Below are positions 11,010-23,246 of a stretch of 64,000 nucleotides of DNA, piece after piece. The stretch covers positions 76,308,109-76,372,108 of the forward strand of contig NC_066585.1 of the NCBI RefSeq assembly GCF_024323335.1. The letters run 5' to 3'. A program made the position numbers and the translations under genes. The notes beneath the pieces were generated by a model. It did no database searches and had not been told where the DNA came from. It was given only the letters and a program-made list of their open reading frames with translations. Numbering within the stretch: the stretch's first letter is position 1; the number at the start of each line of letters is the position of its first letter. The DNA comes from Lathyrus oleraceus (Eukaryota; Streptophyta; Magnoliopsida; Fabales; Fabaceae).

Positions 11010-13199
11010 ATGTCTATCCTCACAATGGGCGAATCGCATAGAGGAACAGTTGCAAACATAGCAACTTATGTAAGTGATTTCTTATTTTGTTATTTGTTTT
11101 AATAGAGCCCCTTTTAATAACATACCAACTTAGTAAAGTTTTTCGTTCTTTCTTTTATAGGATGTTTCAAGGTTCCGGACTCGGGTCCATGAATATGTGC
11201 ATATGGACCCGATGATTCAACCTTATGTTAAACTCGACGGTTTTGGTCATTTATCTTGGTCGGTAGATAACAAATTAATTCTTGCTTTATGCGAAAGATG
11301 GCGTCTAAAGACACGCACATTTTGGTTTCCAGCCGGTGAGTGTACCATGACGTTAAAAGACGTCTACATGCTTTTGGGACTGCCCATTGAAGGTAAGGTT
11401 GTTAATGGTAAAACCAACTATGCAAATGCAATTTGCATGGACCTCTTAGAGACTGATTTGTTAGATGATAACTCAAGAGGTCAAGGTATACTCCTTTCAC
11501 GCCTTAAGTCATACTATAACAGTTTATACTTAGATGAGCATTCTACCGAAGATGCTCGAATAATAAAAACTAGGTGTTACGTTATGCTTTTAATTGGTTC
11601 TTTTTTATTTCTCGAAGCTAGTGGTTCTAGCATGCATATTATGTATTTAACTTTACTTAGACATGTAGATAGAGTAGGAAGTTACAATTGGGGATCTGCT
11701 TGTCTAGCCTATCTCTATAGCTCCTTGTGCAAAAACTCACACAAAGACACATCTACATTTTCTGGATGTGCTGTTTTGCTCCAAGCATAGGGTTGGTCAA
11801 GACTATCGTCCCTAGCACCCGTCAACAACAACCCTTTCACTTTTCCGTATGCACAAAAGTAAGTTGTTTAAATTGTTATATATTTACTTACTTCTTTAAA
11901 GATTATTATCTCTAACTAATATTTTTACCTTTTTGGTGTAAATGGTTTGCGCGTGGTATGAGTTATAACAGATGTCCTAGACATTGTATTACTCAGTATC
12001 ACAATCTGTTGGATCACCTTCGACCGACAGACGTAAGTATAATAACCTCATTATTTCGTTATAATTGGTTAACTTCTTCTACCTATATTATAATCCTATT
12101 TTCGTTCACATTTCAGTTCATTTGGCGTCCATACCTTAATTTGGATTATGACCATGAGGTCAACGCTGAAGACGCGGCCATATGGATTGCATGCACACCG
12201 ATAATACGATTCACAACTGCGGAGATGCACAACAGTGATCGTGTGAAGTTGCAGTTCGGTATGCCCCAATACATCCCAGATCCCCCAGCAAGCCTAGGAG
12301 AATGGCATATGCGCAAAGTTAATGATCAATAGAACTTCAATCCATGGCAAAGCTTCACAAGATCGGAGTGTCGCAAATGGAAGCACCGCCATGACCATGT
12401 ATTAACTGACGCAGTCATGCCAAATGAAGAAAAACCAAGTCGTACTTATATGGCTTGGTACAGATCGGTTGGTTTTCAGTTCATCGCCGAGGATATGTAC
12501 TTGTACGACCCACGCCAACAAACTTACACACCTGACACCTCAACATCAAACCCCTAACAACATTGTCAGACCGGATACACACAACCCCCTGTCTGTCAAA
12601 CATTCCGTTCAACCAACACACAAACATATAACCAAAACATGCCATACACCCAACCCCAATACCAAGAGCATACCCCATACTACCACCAATAAATTTACCA
12701 TCAACCTGAGATCCAACATTGCTTTGCACCTACCATATCACCATACCAAAGTTGCCTTAGCCAAAACACCCAACGATCATTCAACACCAACCGCCCCTCC
12801 TTCTACCATAGCCAAGAAGCCCAAATCTCACAAAACCAAAACCTCCAACAACCTTATCTATACCAAACACCCCAACAACCTTTCCTCGATGCACCATTCA
12901 CACCCATGTCTCCCTTCAACCGTCCTGGTCGCCCACCAATGAGTCAACCACAACCCAACTACTCTGGCATGGGTCATGAACTCAGCTATGGCGGTACACC
13001 CTCGATGCATACTAAACACTATGTCGACTTGTCTGACTACCTCAACAGGCCATCTCATGTAGTTGGTAGTGACGCTCCTGACCCCTCAGATGCTCAAACA
13101 CCAGTAGTGAATCATCAACGTGCGTTAGGGCCTCGGGTTAGGGTAGTTAGGGGATGTGGGACCAGAGGTCGTTTAGGTGATCTCGGTCATCATCATTAG
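11010..13199 (+). pseudogene. Plant mobile domain (PMD, aminotransferase-like / PP7-long-form-like) gene, four exons, inactivated
   Basis: Exons that join in phase: 11010-11069, 11161-11858, 11942-12032 and 12117-13199. Exon 2 carries the PMD core (GFGHLSWSVDNKLILALCERW, WFPAGECTMTLKDVYMLLGLPI). Exon 3 carries the RCPRHCITQY block. Exon 4 carries IWRPYLNLDYD and a long Gln/Pro/Tyr-rich tail ending in GRLGDLGHHH. PMD proteins occur as host genes in silencing and development and as passengers of transposons. Four in-frame stops are present: TAG 11788, TAG 12330, TAA 12555, TAA 12690. The acceptor of intron 2 reads AA at 11940-11941 instead of AG. Each is explicable by one C-to-T or G-to-A change. 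A TATA box lies upstream. Confidence 0.8.
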
Positions 13200-13560
13200 G
13201 CTTTTTTGTGTAAATGGAAAATTTTATTAATATCAATTGGTCTTATTTCAAAATTATATATGACGTAGACCATTTAGCCAAAACAATTGCATTTTACACT
13301 GAGGTGCCAATCCAATTGGCGCCTCCTCTCAAGTAATACACATGGGTGCTAATTGGATTGGCTAGAGTATGCGTCATAGCCAATCCAATTGACGCCTCCA
13401 TTTAATTTTTAAGAGATTTCGCCAATTGAATTGGCGCCTCCTCCTAAAAGTGGGGTAGTTTGGGAATTTTTTTGAAACCAGGGGTATTTTGGGAATTTTC
13501 TTGAAAAATTGGGTTATTTTTGTAAAAATTTTGCATATTGAGACTGGTGCGAAAGTTTGA
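13200..13560. repeat. Downstream flank of the PMD gene with GCCAATTSAATTGGC palindromes
   Basis: Palindromic motifs such as GCCAATCCAATTGGCGCC and GCCAATTGAATTGGCGCC occur near 13303, 13345, 13376 and 13418. They match the motif type found upstream of the same gene near 10700-10870, so both flanks of the PMD gene share a repeat. A GGGTATTTTGGGAATTTT-like duplication follows near 13450-13530. No coding signal. Confidence 0.6.
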
Positions 13561-13669
13561 ATTTGGAAGAACAACTAGATCCCATTTGTTTTTGGCTTCA
13601 AACCTTAGAGTCCAGTTTGGGGCTTGGACAGTGAAGCCAAAATGTGTGAACTTATTGACCATGATTTCT

Positions 13670-14235
13670 ATTGCTGGAATAGTAATCTTGTGCAAGCATG
13701 TTTTAACCCTCTAGAGGCACACCAAATTCTCAGCATTCATGTCTTCTTTTGAAGCCTAAATGATGAGTTAATTTGGCATAATGAGAAGAATGGTGTCTAC
13801 TCATTCAGGTCTGCATACCACTATCTCCACCACAATATGTTTATCAAGAAACATGACCCCTATAACATCTCCTATCAACATGTTTAGAAGAAGGTGTGGC
13901 ATGTGCATTTGCATCTCCGTGTTAAGAACTTCACGTGACGACTCGGGAAAAACATCTTTCCCACAAAAACCAACCTCCAGAGGAAGGGTACTAGGTTATA
14001 CTCTCTTTGTTCCTTCTGTGGCTCTTATCTTGAGAATGACAAACATATTTTTCTGCATTGTGAGTTCTCTAGGATGACCTTCTTCTCTTCCCCTCTGGGC
14101 TTTCAAATCCCTTCTAATGTTGAAATTCTTGACTGGTTATTATAATGTCTGACTAGTACAGATACTTTGATGTCCCAACTCATGTGTACCATGCTTTGGA
14201 AAGTGTGGGAGGCGAGGAACGTATGGTTGTAGCAT
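13670..14235 (+). pseudogene. LINE retrotransposon fragment, zf-RVT region after the reverse transcriptase
   Basis: Translation across frames gives DELIWHNEKNGVYSFRSAY, VWHVHLHLRVKNF, FPTKTNLQRKG and CSFCGSYLENDKHIFLHC. This is the zinc-binding zf-RVT region C-terminal to the RT in plant L1-type LINEs. The fragment has stops and frame changes and lacks the endonuclease and the RT core, which fits a 5'-truncated or eroded copy. It probably ends near 14235; no poly(A) tail is obvious. Confidence 0.7.
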
Positions 14236-14488
14236 CATTAGCTGAAGGAGCCTTAGGCTGTGTCTTTGGAAGTGTGAGATTATGCTTTGGAATTCAACAA
14301 GGAGAACTAGTTGGCTAATCATAGGATTCAAATGAAATTAATTTAAAATTCTATTAAACTATTAATTCATAGTTTTATAACTTTAAAGTTATGTAAGGGC
14401 CATGGATAACAAGAAGCAGTTATTCACCCAATGCACCCGTAACATGGGAGATTATTTTTGAGGATGAGCATAGGAGATCCAAATCTAT
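14236..14488. other. Unassigned spacer
   Basis: AT-rich sequence without coding signal. It ends just before the TGTCGTA terminus of the next LTR piece. Confidence 0.4.
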
Positions 14489-15103
14489 TGTCGTACCCCA
14501 AATTTTACCCACCATTTATATGTTTTTTAGTGCCCATTTAGTTTGAATAAATAAAATGACATAATGGATAAGAGAGCATGTGTAAGGAGTATGATCATAC
14601 GGTCTCGGTTCGACATATTTTCACTTTTACCTTTTTGGGTTTTACAAAGAAAAATAATAAATAAGTTGCATTTTAAAAATTATTTTAAGTTTTTAGATAA
14701 ATAATATTTTTATGCATTTATAAAGAAAAAAGAGAAAACAAAAAAAATATGGTATCATTTGTAAAATGGTCAAAAATGAAAATCAAGTTCTCATTTGCAT
14801 ATTAATATTTGGCTTCTATTTTATTTTTAATGAACATAATAGTCCATTTGTTAGTAGAGTGAGTATATGTAGACACAAGTGTGAGATGTCTTGAGTTCAA
14901 GTCCTACCTATCTCATTTTTAGTACATTTTCTTTTTTATTGGTTTCTAACTTTTATTCTATTTTTATTTGCAAAATCACATAAAAATAAAAAATTGTATT
15001 TTTCTTTTACTTCTTTATTAATTTTCGTTTTTCATATCAAATGCATTTTTAAAAATAAATATTTTTTACTTTATTCACTTTTTATCTAAAAAATATCCAA
15101 AAA
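14489..15103 (+). repeat. 5' part of an LTR starting TGTCGTACCCC
   Basis: Begins TGTCGTACCCCAAATTTTAC, a typical LTR 5' end with TG. It is joined abruptly to copia integrase sequence near 15104. A TGAGTTCAAGTCCT box near 14890 resembles a Pol III B box. The matching 3' terminus TACGACA occurs at 40915-40921. No coding potential. Confidence 0.55.
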
Positions 15104-17116
15104 TCATTTGTAGAAAGGAAGAATAAGACTTTGCAAGAAATGGCTCGCACCATGATTCAAGAAACTGACATGGCTAAGCATTTATGAGCAGAAACAATTA
15201 ACACAGCATGTTATATTCTGAATAAGATTTCTATCAGACCTATTCTAGGTAAGACTCCCTATGAATTGTGGAAGAACAAAAAATCCAACATTTCTTACTT
15301 TCACCCTTTTGGATGTGAATGTTTTATGTTGAACACTAAAGAGAATCTTGGCAAGTTTGATTCTAAAGCATACAAGTGTTTATTGTTAAGATATTTTGAA
15401 TGCTCCAAAGGTTACAAAATCTTTAACACTAAAACACAAATTATTGAAGAATCAATTCATGTTAGATTCAATGATAAGCTTGACCATAAAAAGTCAAAGC
15501 TAGTTGAGAAATTTGCAGATTTAAAGGTCAATCTTTCAGAATCCGAGGATACTGATTCTGGAGAAAAAGACTTAGAAGGCAAAGCTAAAGAATCTTAAGC
15601 AAACGGCTCAACCAGAAGTTGTCATTAGTCCAACTTATCTAAAGAAGAGTAGATCAAGAACCCCTCATTTTGAACAACTAATTTTAGGAGATAAAAATGC
15701 TTTTGTTAGAACTAGATCTTTATTCAAACCTTCTGAAGAGACTCATCTAAGTTTGATATCTCTGATAGAACTCACGTCTATTGATAAAGCTCTTCTGGAT
15801 AATGAATGGATTCTATTTATGCAAGAGGAATTGAATCAATTCACCAGAAATGATGTTTAGGATCTTATTCAGAAACCAAAAGGCTTCCATGTCATTGGAA
15901 CCAGATGGGTCTTCAGAAACAAGCTCAATGAGAAGGGCAAGGTTGTTAGAAACAAGGCTCGACTGGTAGCACAAGGTTATAGTCAGCAAGAGGGTATAGA
16001 CTATACATAAACCTTTGCTCCAGTTTCCAGGTTATAGTCTATTTATCTTCTAATTTCGTTTGTAGTCAATCATAACATCATCATTTATCAGATGGATGTT
16101 AAGACTGAATTCTTAAATTGATATATTTCTGAAGAAGTATATGTGCACCAACCTCTTGATTTTGAAAGCTCTAAAAATCCTGACTTTGTTTTTAAACTGA
16201 AAAAATTGTTATATGGCCTGAAACAAGCTCTCGGAGCTTGGTATGATATACTAAGTAACTTCATTTAAAAAAATAATTTTACCAGAGGAAAAATGGACAC
16301 AACTGTTTTTTGCAAAACCTTTAAGAATGATATTCTGGTTGTGCAAATTTATATTGATAATATTATTTTTGGTTCTGATAATGCTTCGTTGTGCAAGGAT
16401 TTTGCTATGTCAATGCAGACAAAATTTTAAATGAATCTGATGGGAGAACTCAAGTTCTTTATGGGAATCCAGATCGATCAACATTCAGAAGGAACATACA
16501 TTCATCAGAGAAAATATACAAAGGAACTTCTAAAGAAGTTTAACTTATCAGAATGTAAGCAAGCAAATACTCTATTGCATCCCACATTTATTCTGGAGAA
16601 AAAAGAGGTAAGCAGTAAGGTTAATCAGAAGCTATTTAGAGATATGACAGGCTCTCTACTTTATATGACCGCTTCTAGACCTAATATTTTATTCAGTGTC
16701 TGCTTATGTGCTTGCTTCCAATCAGATTCTAGGGAAACTCACTTAACTGTTGTTAAGAGAATTTTTAGGTATCTGAAAGGTACTACTAACCTTGGTTTGT
16801 TTTATAGAAATTTCAAGTGAATACAAATTAGTAGGCTATTGTGGCGCTGACTATGCTGGAGATAAAATAGAATGAAAAACTACTTCTAGAAGTTGTCAAT
16901 TTTTGGGAGATAATCTGGTCTCATGGTCTAGCAAACGACAGTCAACAATTGCTCTTTCAACAGTCGAAGCTGAATATATTGTAGCTTCTGGATGCAATAC
17001 TCAAATAGTATGAATGAAGAGTCATCTCAAAGATTATCTGATATCTGAGAGTAACATTCATATTCTCTGTGCTAGTACTTCTGCTATTTGTTTATCTTAG
17101 AATCCTATATTACATT
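15104..17116 (+). pseudogene. SIRE-like copia pol: integrase end, RT, first part of RNase H, heavily mutated
   Basis: It starts inside integrase (ERKNKTLQEMARTM) and continues with ACYILNK, GKTPYELWKNKKSN and FHPFGCECF. The RT follows: GTRWVFRNKLNEKG, RNKARLVAQGYSQQEG, YQMDVKTEFLN, YGLKQALGAWY, then the catalytic site reading YIDN instead of the usual YVDD/YIDD. Next come MGELKFFMGIQI and RYLKGTTNLGLFY, then RNase H with STVEAEYIVASGC. Stops occur at many points, for example in the exon-like stretches near 15186, 15860, 16008 and 16430. The longest open pieces are 15266-15598 and 16431-16820. The final codons before the solo LTR read NPILH, and the same domain resumes with SRVKHIEIKHHFLRG at 29830. 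Confidence 0.8.
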
Positions 17117-18628
17117 TGTAAGACCCCAATTTTGTCCCTAAGATCCCTCATGACATCATAACATTGCATTTGCATTGCCTCGAGGATCATTAGCATCTTG
17201 GTTCCCTTTGCCTTTGGGAGGGACTTCTTGTGAGTGGTTTGAGATCACCAAGCATGCTTGATTTGTATGTCATTTCTTTTCTTATTTTGTTTACTAACCA
17301 ACAGCACAAAAATATGTCACTAACATCTTTTGTTTGTAGCTCGAGCAATCACCAGGTCAAGAGCTTCAAGGAGGTCCTTTGTGCAATGATAAGGTCAAGA
17401 GGAGATGATAGCAAGAATGGTAATGGTTCCCAAAGCTCTCATCCATCAAGTATGTCTCCCTAGCATCTCAATTCATCATTTTGATCAAAGCAAGTTAAAG
17501 GGTTTGAGGTTTGTGCCCCAAAGAAACCCTAATTCATCTATGCACCACAATGCCTTGTTCTTGAAGCAACCTTAGCCCATGGTCAAATGAAATCCAGGGA
17601 AGTTATTTAATTCATCATTTCATGCATATTTGAACTTATTTGAGTATCCTCAATCATCAATTCATCAAGATATGAGTCATGGATTTGAGAAGTTGATCAG
17701 TCAATTCATCTAACTATTTTGAAATGCACTGAGACCTAACGTTTTATGTGTTTGTCAAATGGAGATGATCCCAAAATAAACAATGTTCTTAAGGACAATA
17801 TGAACAACTTTCATGTTCATAAAAATTTTATTTGAAGCTTGGAAGGTCATCTCCCATTCCAAGACATTATAGGTCATTTTGACTGAAACCCTAATTTTAG
17901 GTCAACTTCCCAAGGACATAACTCATTCATTTTTTATGATTTTGAGGTGGGATCAAATGAATTGGAAATATTAATATGTCTACTTTAAATGTTATGTTTA
18001 ATGAAATTTTAAAATCTCAAAGTAAATACATGTGATAATGCAAGACATTATAGGTCATTCTGGGCCAAATGCATTGAAAGGCAAAAAAGTCCAACTTCAA
18101 GTGCCCATAACTCTTTCATAAAAAATCCAAATGATGAAAAGTTTAAGTCCATTTTGATTGTATTGAAACGATCTACAACTTTGATGTTGGAGGTTTTTTC
18201 ATTTGAGGCTTGCATCATCAAAACAGAAGGGCTTGAACATTGGCCAAATTTGGAAACCTTGCCTTGACATATTTTGCACATCACACTTTAAACTCAAAAT
18301 TCACTAATTTCCACACTTCAAATAGAGTTTTTCCCAACATAACAATTGTTCCTTACATCAAGACCTTTCCAACCATTACTCACATGCTTATGTTTAGATT
18401 TTCTAATTGGCATTTTCGAAGAGGTGAATGTTTAGGTTCAATTATGGAATTCACATCATAACTTCATGCACAAGCTAATGCAGCTCCGATCACACGTCCA
18501 AACCACTGGCATTTGAGTTCAGCTTGCATTTTCATCCATTTTTAGGCTTTGCACACGCCTGTACAGGCCCATGCATGAAGAGTCCAAATTCCATGCACAC
18601 GAATTTTCTCCTTGCTTGCATCAGCCTC

Positions 18629-18642
18629 AGCTATAAATACAT
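18629..18642 (+). promoter_or_regulatory. TATA box of the forward solo LTR
   Basis: CTATAAATACATG sits about 1.5 kb into the LTR, where the U3/R boundary would be expected for so long an LTR. The inverted copy has CTATTTATAG at about 37091-37102, so the box is conserved between the two copies. Confidence 0.5.
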
Positions 18643-21600
18643 GCTCCTCTTCATTCAATTCTCAACCTAATGGCGCCTAAGATGCTGCACAACTGAATCC
18701 ATAACCATTACCAAAGAAGCTATCTCACTTTCTTTCAAATTTTTCAGATCCAAAATTCAACTACATCTGGTTGAATCCTTGGATCTAAAGCTTCTAAACC
18801 TTCATCATTCATCTCATTGATCTTCTGTTTTGGCAAAGCAAGCAAGGAATCGAGCTCAAATCTCCAGAATTCAAATTTGTTCTTCAACTAGTATTCTCTT
18901 CGAAACTCATCATATATTAATCTATTTGCCTGGCCAAAGTGTTTTCTGAAGTCCTCACTTGAGAGGCAAGTTAGTGGTAGCTTCAATTTTGTTTTTCTTT
19001 GATCTGCATTTTTCATACCTGAATCTTCCACCTCAGATTTCTCAACCTATAGGAATCTTGAGTGTGATTCAAGGTTACAGGGGTGATGTACATCACCCCA
19101 GCTTCATTTTCGTATGAGGATCGTGCAAAATGGTGAAGGTTTGAAAACCCGCAAATCTGGCCGGAATTCGGAAGCTCACCGGAGAAGAAGGTGGCTCTGG
19201 TGGCCATCCATTGCCAGTTTGAATCTGGATCGTTGGATCTCATCTCCAGATTCAATCTCAGCCTTTAGATGTTATGACTTTTTTTAATTCTTTGTGTGAC
19301 GCGTTTGACCAAGGCTTACCATGCGCGCGCGCTCCAGGACCATCAGATTGGCCACGTCAATTAATGAATGTGATCCAACGTCTCCTGATTTTTGCTATTT
19401 TTTATTTTCTGATTTAATTTCTTTTATTTCATTTTATTTCAAAAATTCACATCTCTCTCATTTTTAATCCAAAAAATATGGGACCAATTGCATTAGTCTC
19501 CAAATAATTTCTAGTTTCTATTTCTGATTTTTAATATTTTTTATTTTGTCATTTGATATTTTTCATGAATTTTCTCTTTTCTGGTTATTTTTAATTCATT
19601 TTAAATAGTTTTTGATATTCAAAAAATACAAAAATATTTTCCTAACCTATTTGAATAATGATGGATCTATGAAAAATATTCTCATCAATTTCTTAATTGA
19701 TTTGAGATTTATTTGAGATTTTAGTTCAATTAGGTTATTTTTATTCATCTTTAATTGATTAAAAATAGTTTCTGACTTTTAAAAATGTTGAAATGTTTTT
19801 GTCAAACTTTGTTTGACCTTGTTGGACTTGGGATAAATTACTTGGACCTTTCAAGGTTGAATTGAAGTAATTTTGAAGTTTGACCTTTCTTTTATTCTTA
19901 ATTCAAGTTTATTTTAATATTAAAAATGCCAAAAATATTATGCTTCTTGTTTGATCTCCAATCTTCATCTCACTTCTGATTTCTCATTGTTTGACTTTGA
20001 CTTTCAATGTCATTTAGTCAATACATATGGATTGGTACATCTTATTCCATCTTATGCATTTTGATCTTTCCATTTCCTTATCCATTCTTCATCTTCTTCT
20101 TCCTTATTCTTCTTCTTTCTTTTTTATCAATGAGTTGAAGGTTGATAAGTTAGCATTGATTAGGAAGGCTTAATCTTCCTTGATCCAAATCTAATTCATC
20201 TTGATCATTTGATCAAGTGAATGGCTTTGCATTAAGGATAAGTTATTTTCTAAATCATGCAAAAGGCTTAAACCAATACAAGATCAATTCTCTTCTTCTT
20301 TTTGGCATGGCAAGTTGTTGGAACTTGGTTCACTAATCAAGACTTCTAACTTGTGTTGTTGCCTACATTATTATTGACCGGCCTCAGATAGTTGTGACTT
20401 CTACGTAAGTCCAATTACGATTGCTTAACATGGCGCTAAATTTGCCTTATGGAACACTAACTACTAACACTAACCATTAACAATTAACATTTACTTTTAT
20501 GCAATTTACTTTTTGCTCTTTACTTTTATGCAATTTACTATTCTTGCACATATTATCCATTTGCTTTTCTCTTTGCTCACTTGAGCACATGTTTATGTTA
20601 ATGCCATTTGCCTTTTGCTCACTTGAGCCCATAATTATGTATATACTATTGCGTTTGTGTTTTTGTTTTGATTGTTGTGGACCAAATGCAAAGAAATGGA
20701 CTTAGATTCTAGGACTTTCCCTATGCAAAAATTGGATTAAAAGGACCTTAATGATGAAGATGGATTAAAAGGACCAAATCTCTAAACTCACTCTTGTCCA
20801 TTCTTGATTTACTTCATGGAACTTTTGATGTGTGTGCTTTTGTGCTAGGGAATTCTATGAGGGCTCAAATTGGAGAAACCATTGCCATGTTCATCCAAAG
20901 TGAAAGATACAAGATACATTGGGGATCTCTTAGGAGACTTGTTTGATTGCTTGAGCTTACTATTATTGTGATTTCTTATTCCAAAGGATGGGAGCTACTT
21001 GGATCATCTATATGATCTCAAGAGAGGAACTCCATTGTGGTTTTGTTTCTTTATCCCTCCTCTTTTTGCTTTGCTTAGGACCTTAGCCATTCTTCTTCTT
21101 CTCTCCACTCTAACCCAAGCCAAAACGTTTTGTGCAAACATTTAACTATTGTTTTCAAACATTAGAAACCTAAGCCTTATGCTTTTGATTTTCAAATTTT
21201 CTTTTCATAACACTTATTTTGAATTGAATCTTTAAGTCAACTTTGACCATTTTTGTATACACTTCTAATTGGTAAATATAACCCATTCAGATGTCTTTTT
21301 GTGGCTCCAATGGCCACTTCTTTAATCAAACTTTTCATAACCTTTAGCCATTAGGTTTGAGTTATCCTTGTGGTAGATGTCATACTCACCTATATCCTTA
21401 GTGATGGACAATGAGTCTTCCATGCTTATTATAGGGTTAACCCCTCACTAGCATGTTGAAGCTATCCTCACATGGTAGATTTGTGGTTTTAGGTTGAGTT
21501 TTCTCCCTTGGATAACAAAAGACCTTAAGGCTTTTGGACCAATCAATTCACCAACTCATTTTGAGATTTTTATCCTGAACTACGAGGTTTTGATCCTAAT

Positions 21601-21807
21601 CTTTTTTTAGATGGTACGTAGGCAATGGGTTCATCCATCCAAACACAAAATGTAAATAAACTTGTACATTCTCCTTTCATCTCTTCAATCATGTTTGCAC
21701 AAATAAATTTTCACAAAACAATAACCTTACAACAAGTATGAAAAAGGCTCCCTAGGAGTACCTAGGATGTTTTGGGTGCCTAACACCTTCCCATTACATA
21801 ACCAACC

Positions 21808-22067
21808 TGAAGGAGAATTGCGACCCAAATCGCAGCGGAAATTAAAAATTTCTCCTTTAGAGATCCTTACGAATGGTCATGATCAGTGATAGAATATTTA
21901 CCTCTTGTGACGATTGAAACTTTTGGTGCAGATCTCTTGCGACGATCAAAACCTTTGATGCAGATCCACGAAGCGATCACGAACGTTGAACGATGACAAC
22001 GTCTCTACTCAGTCCACACGAACGGGTTCCTTCAATCTCAGTGCTAGCTGGTACGAATGAAGGCTTT

Positions 22068-22140
<73 letters not shown>

Positions 22141-23232
22141 CGAAAATAATGCAACCGCTAATTTTTGCTTCTGCACAAGGGTTCTATTTATAGAACCACT
22201 TGTGTGGGCTTCAAGCTAAAAGCCCACTTAAGTGTATTTTGGCCCATATCTTATAATATGCCCAAAATCACTTAAGCCCATGGTACCTTACCATATTTCG
22301 CATTCTACTCAAGTACACCGTACCTTACGATGTTCTATAATTCACTTAAGGGCACCGTACCTTACGGTATTCCTTAGTTACTCTATCTCTCATCAATCTG
22401 TCCTTTGTGTGTGACCCTGTAGGTTTTCGTGACGTTGGCAATTATATTAAATTACGCATTTAACATAATAAATAGTGAGCGGTATCTAGCAACACATCAC
22501 TGCTATCCAAGACACGAAAATGTCAAGTGATCTGACAAAACCATCTGTGATAATAATTATGTGTATAATTACCCTTTTGCCCTTATGTCTATATTGAACA
22601 CAAGGCATAGACCGTGTCATCCTTGTCCAGTTCAATATTGGGCCCATAGACATTTATCCTGTTATGCAGGATGGGCAAATTTCATCTAGGTCACTCATGT
22701 CCCTCAGCATGCTTTGTGGAGTACCCATCAACTGTCTTTATGGTTATCCAGTTACGGACAACGTTGGATCAGCAATAAAGCACTCGACTCTACATCTAGG
22801 GTCCATAGTGGTTTCAGGTCGAAGAGTGGAACACACTATTATCACCATGAGAATAACTTATGACACCTTGCATAACTTTCTATATAGTATTCTCATAGCG
22901 GGTCAATCCGGTATAAATATTACTCCTAATATTCATACCTATGTTTAAGACTTGATAACTCTTTATCCATGATCCATGAGATGTGATCATCAGTCTACAA
23001 ACATAATAATCTTAATGCTTTAATGTTATCCCACTTCACACTAAAGCTCGACTACGGATACTTTAGGAATAGTGTCCTTATGTTTAATGTGTTCTCATGA
23101 TTAAGTCACACTTAATACATTAAACGGACTATCTATTCCAGGGACTTTATTAATCAACCATAATAATGAGAATGCCTTTTATTATTCGATACAAGTACCA
23201 AAATGTATTGGCCTCTAGGGCTTACACCAACA
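21808..23232 (-). repeat. 3' LTR of the minus-strand copia element
   Basis: 1425 bp, plus-strand ends TGAAGGAG and CCAACA (TGTTGG...CTTCA in element orientation). It contains a (GA)n run at 22072-22137, and a CTATTTATAG box near 22190 that reads as a TATA box in element orientation. It differs from the other LTR by roughly nine substitutions by eye plus the GA length. The 94-codon frame at 22664-22948 lies wholly within the LTR and is not a gene. Confidence 0.9.
22072..22137. repeat. (GA)n microsatellite in the left copia LTR
   Basis: About 33 GA units. The homologous run in the right LTR (28565-28582) is only about 9 units, which accounts for the 48 bp length difference between the LTRs. 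Confidence 0.95.
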
Positions 23233-23246
23233 ATCTCCCACTAGCA

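Noticed and set aside
22664..22948. 94-codon frame, repeated at 29109-29393
   Set aside because: It lies inside both copia LTRs and is on the strand opposite to the element's genes; conservation only reflects LTR identity.
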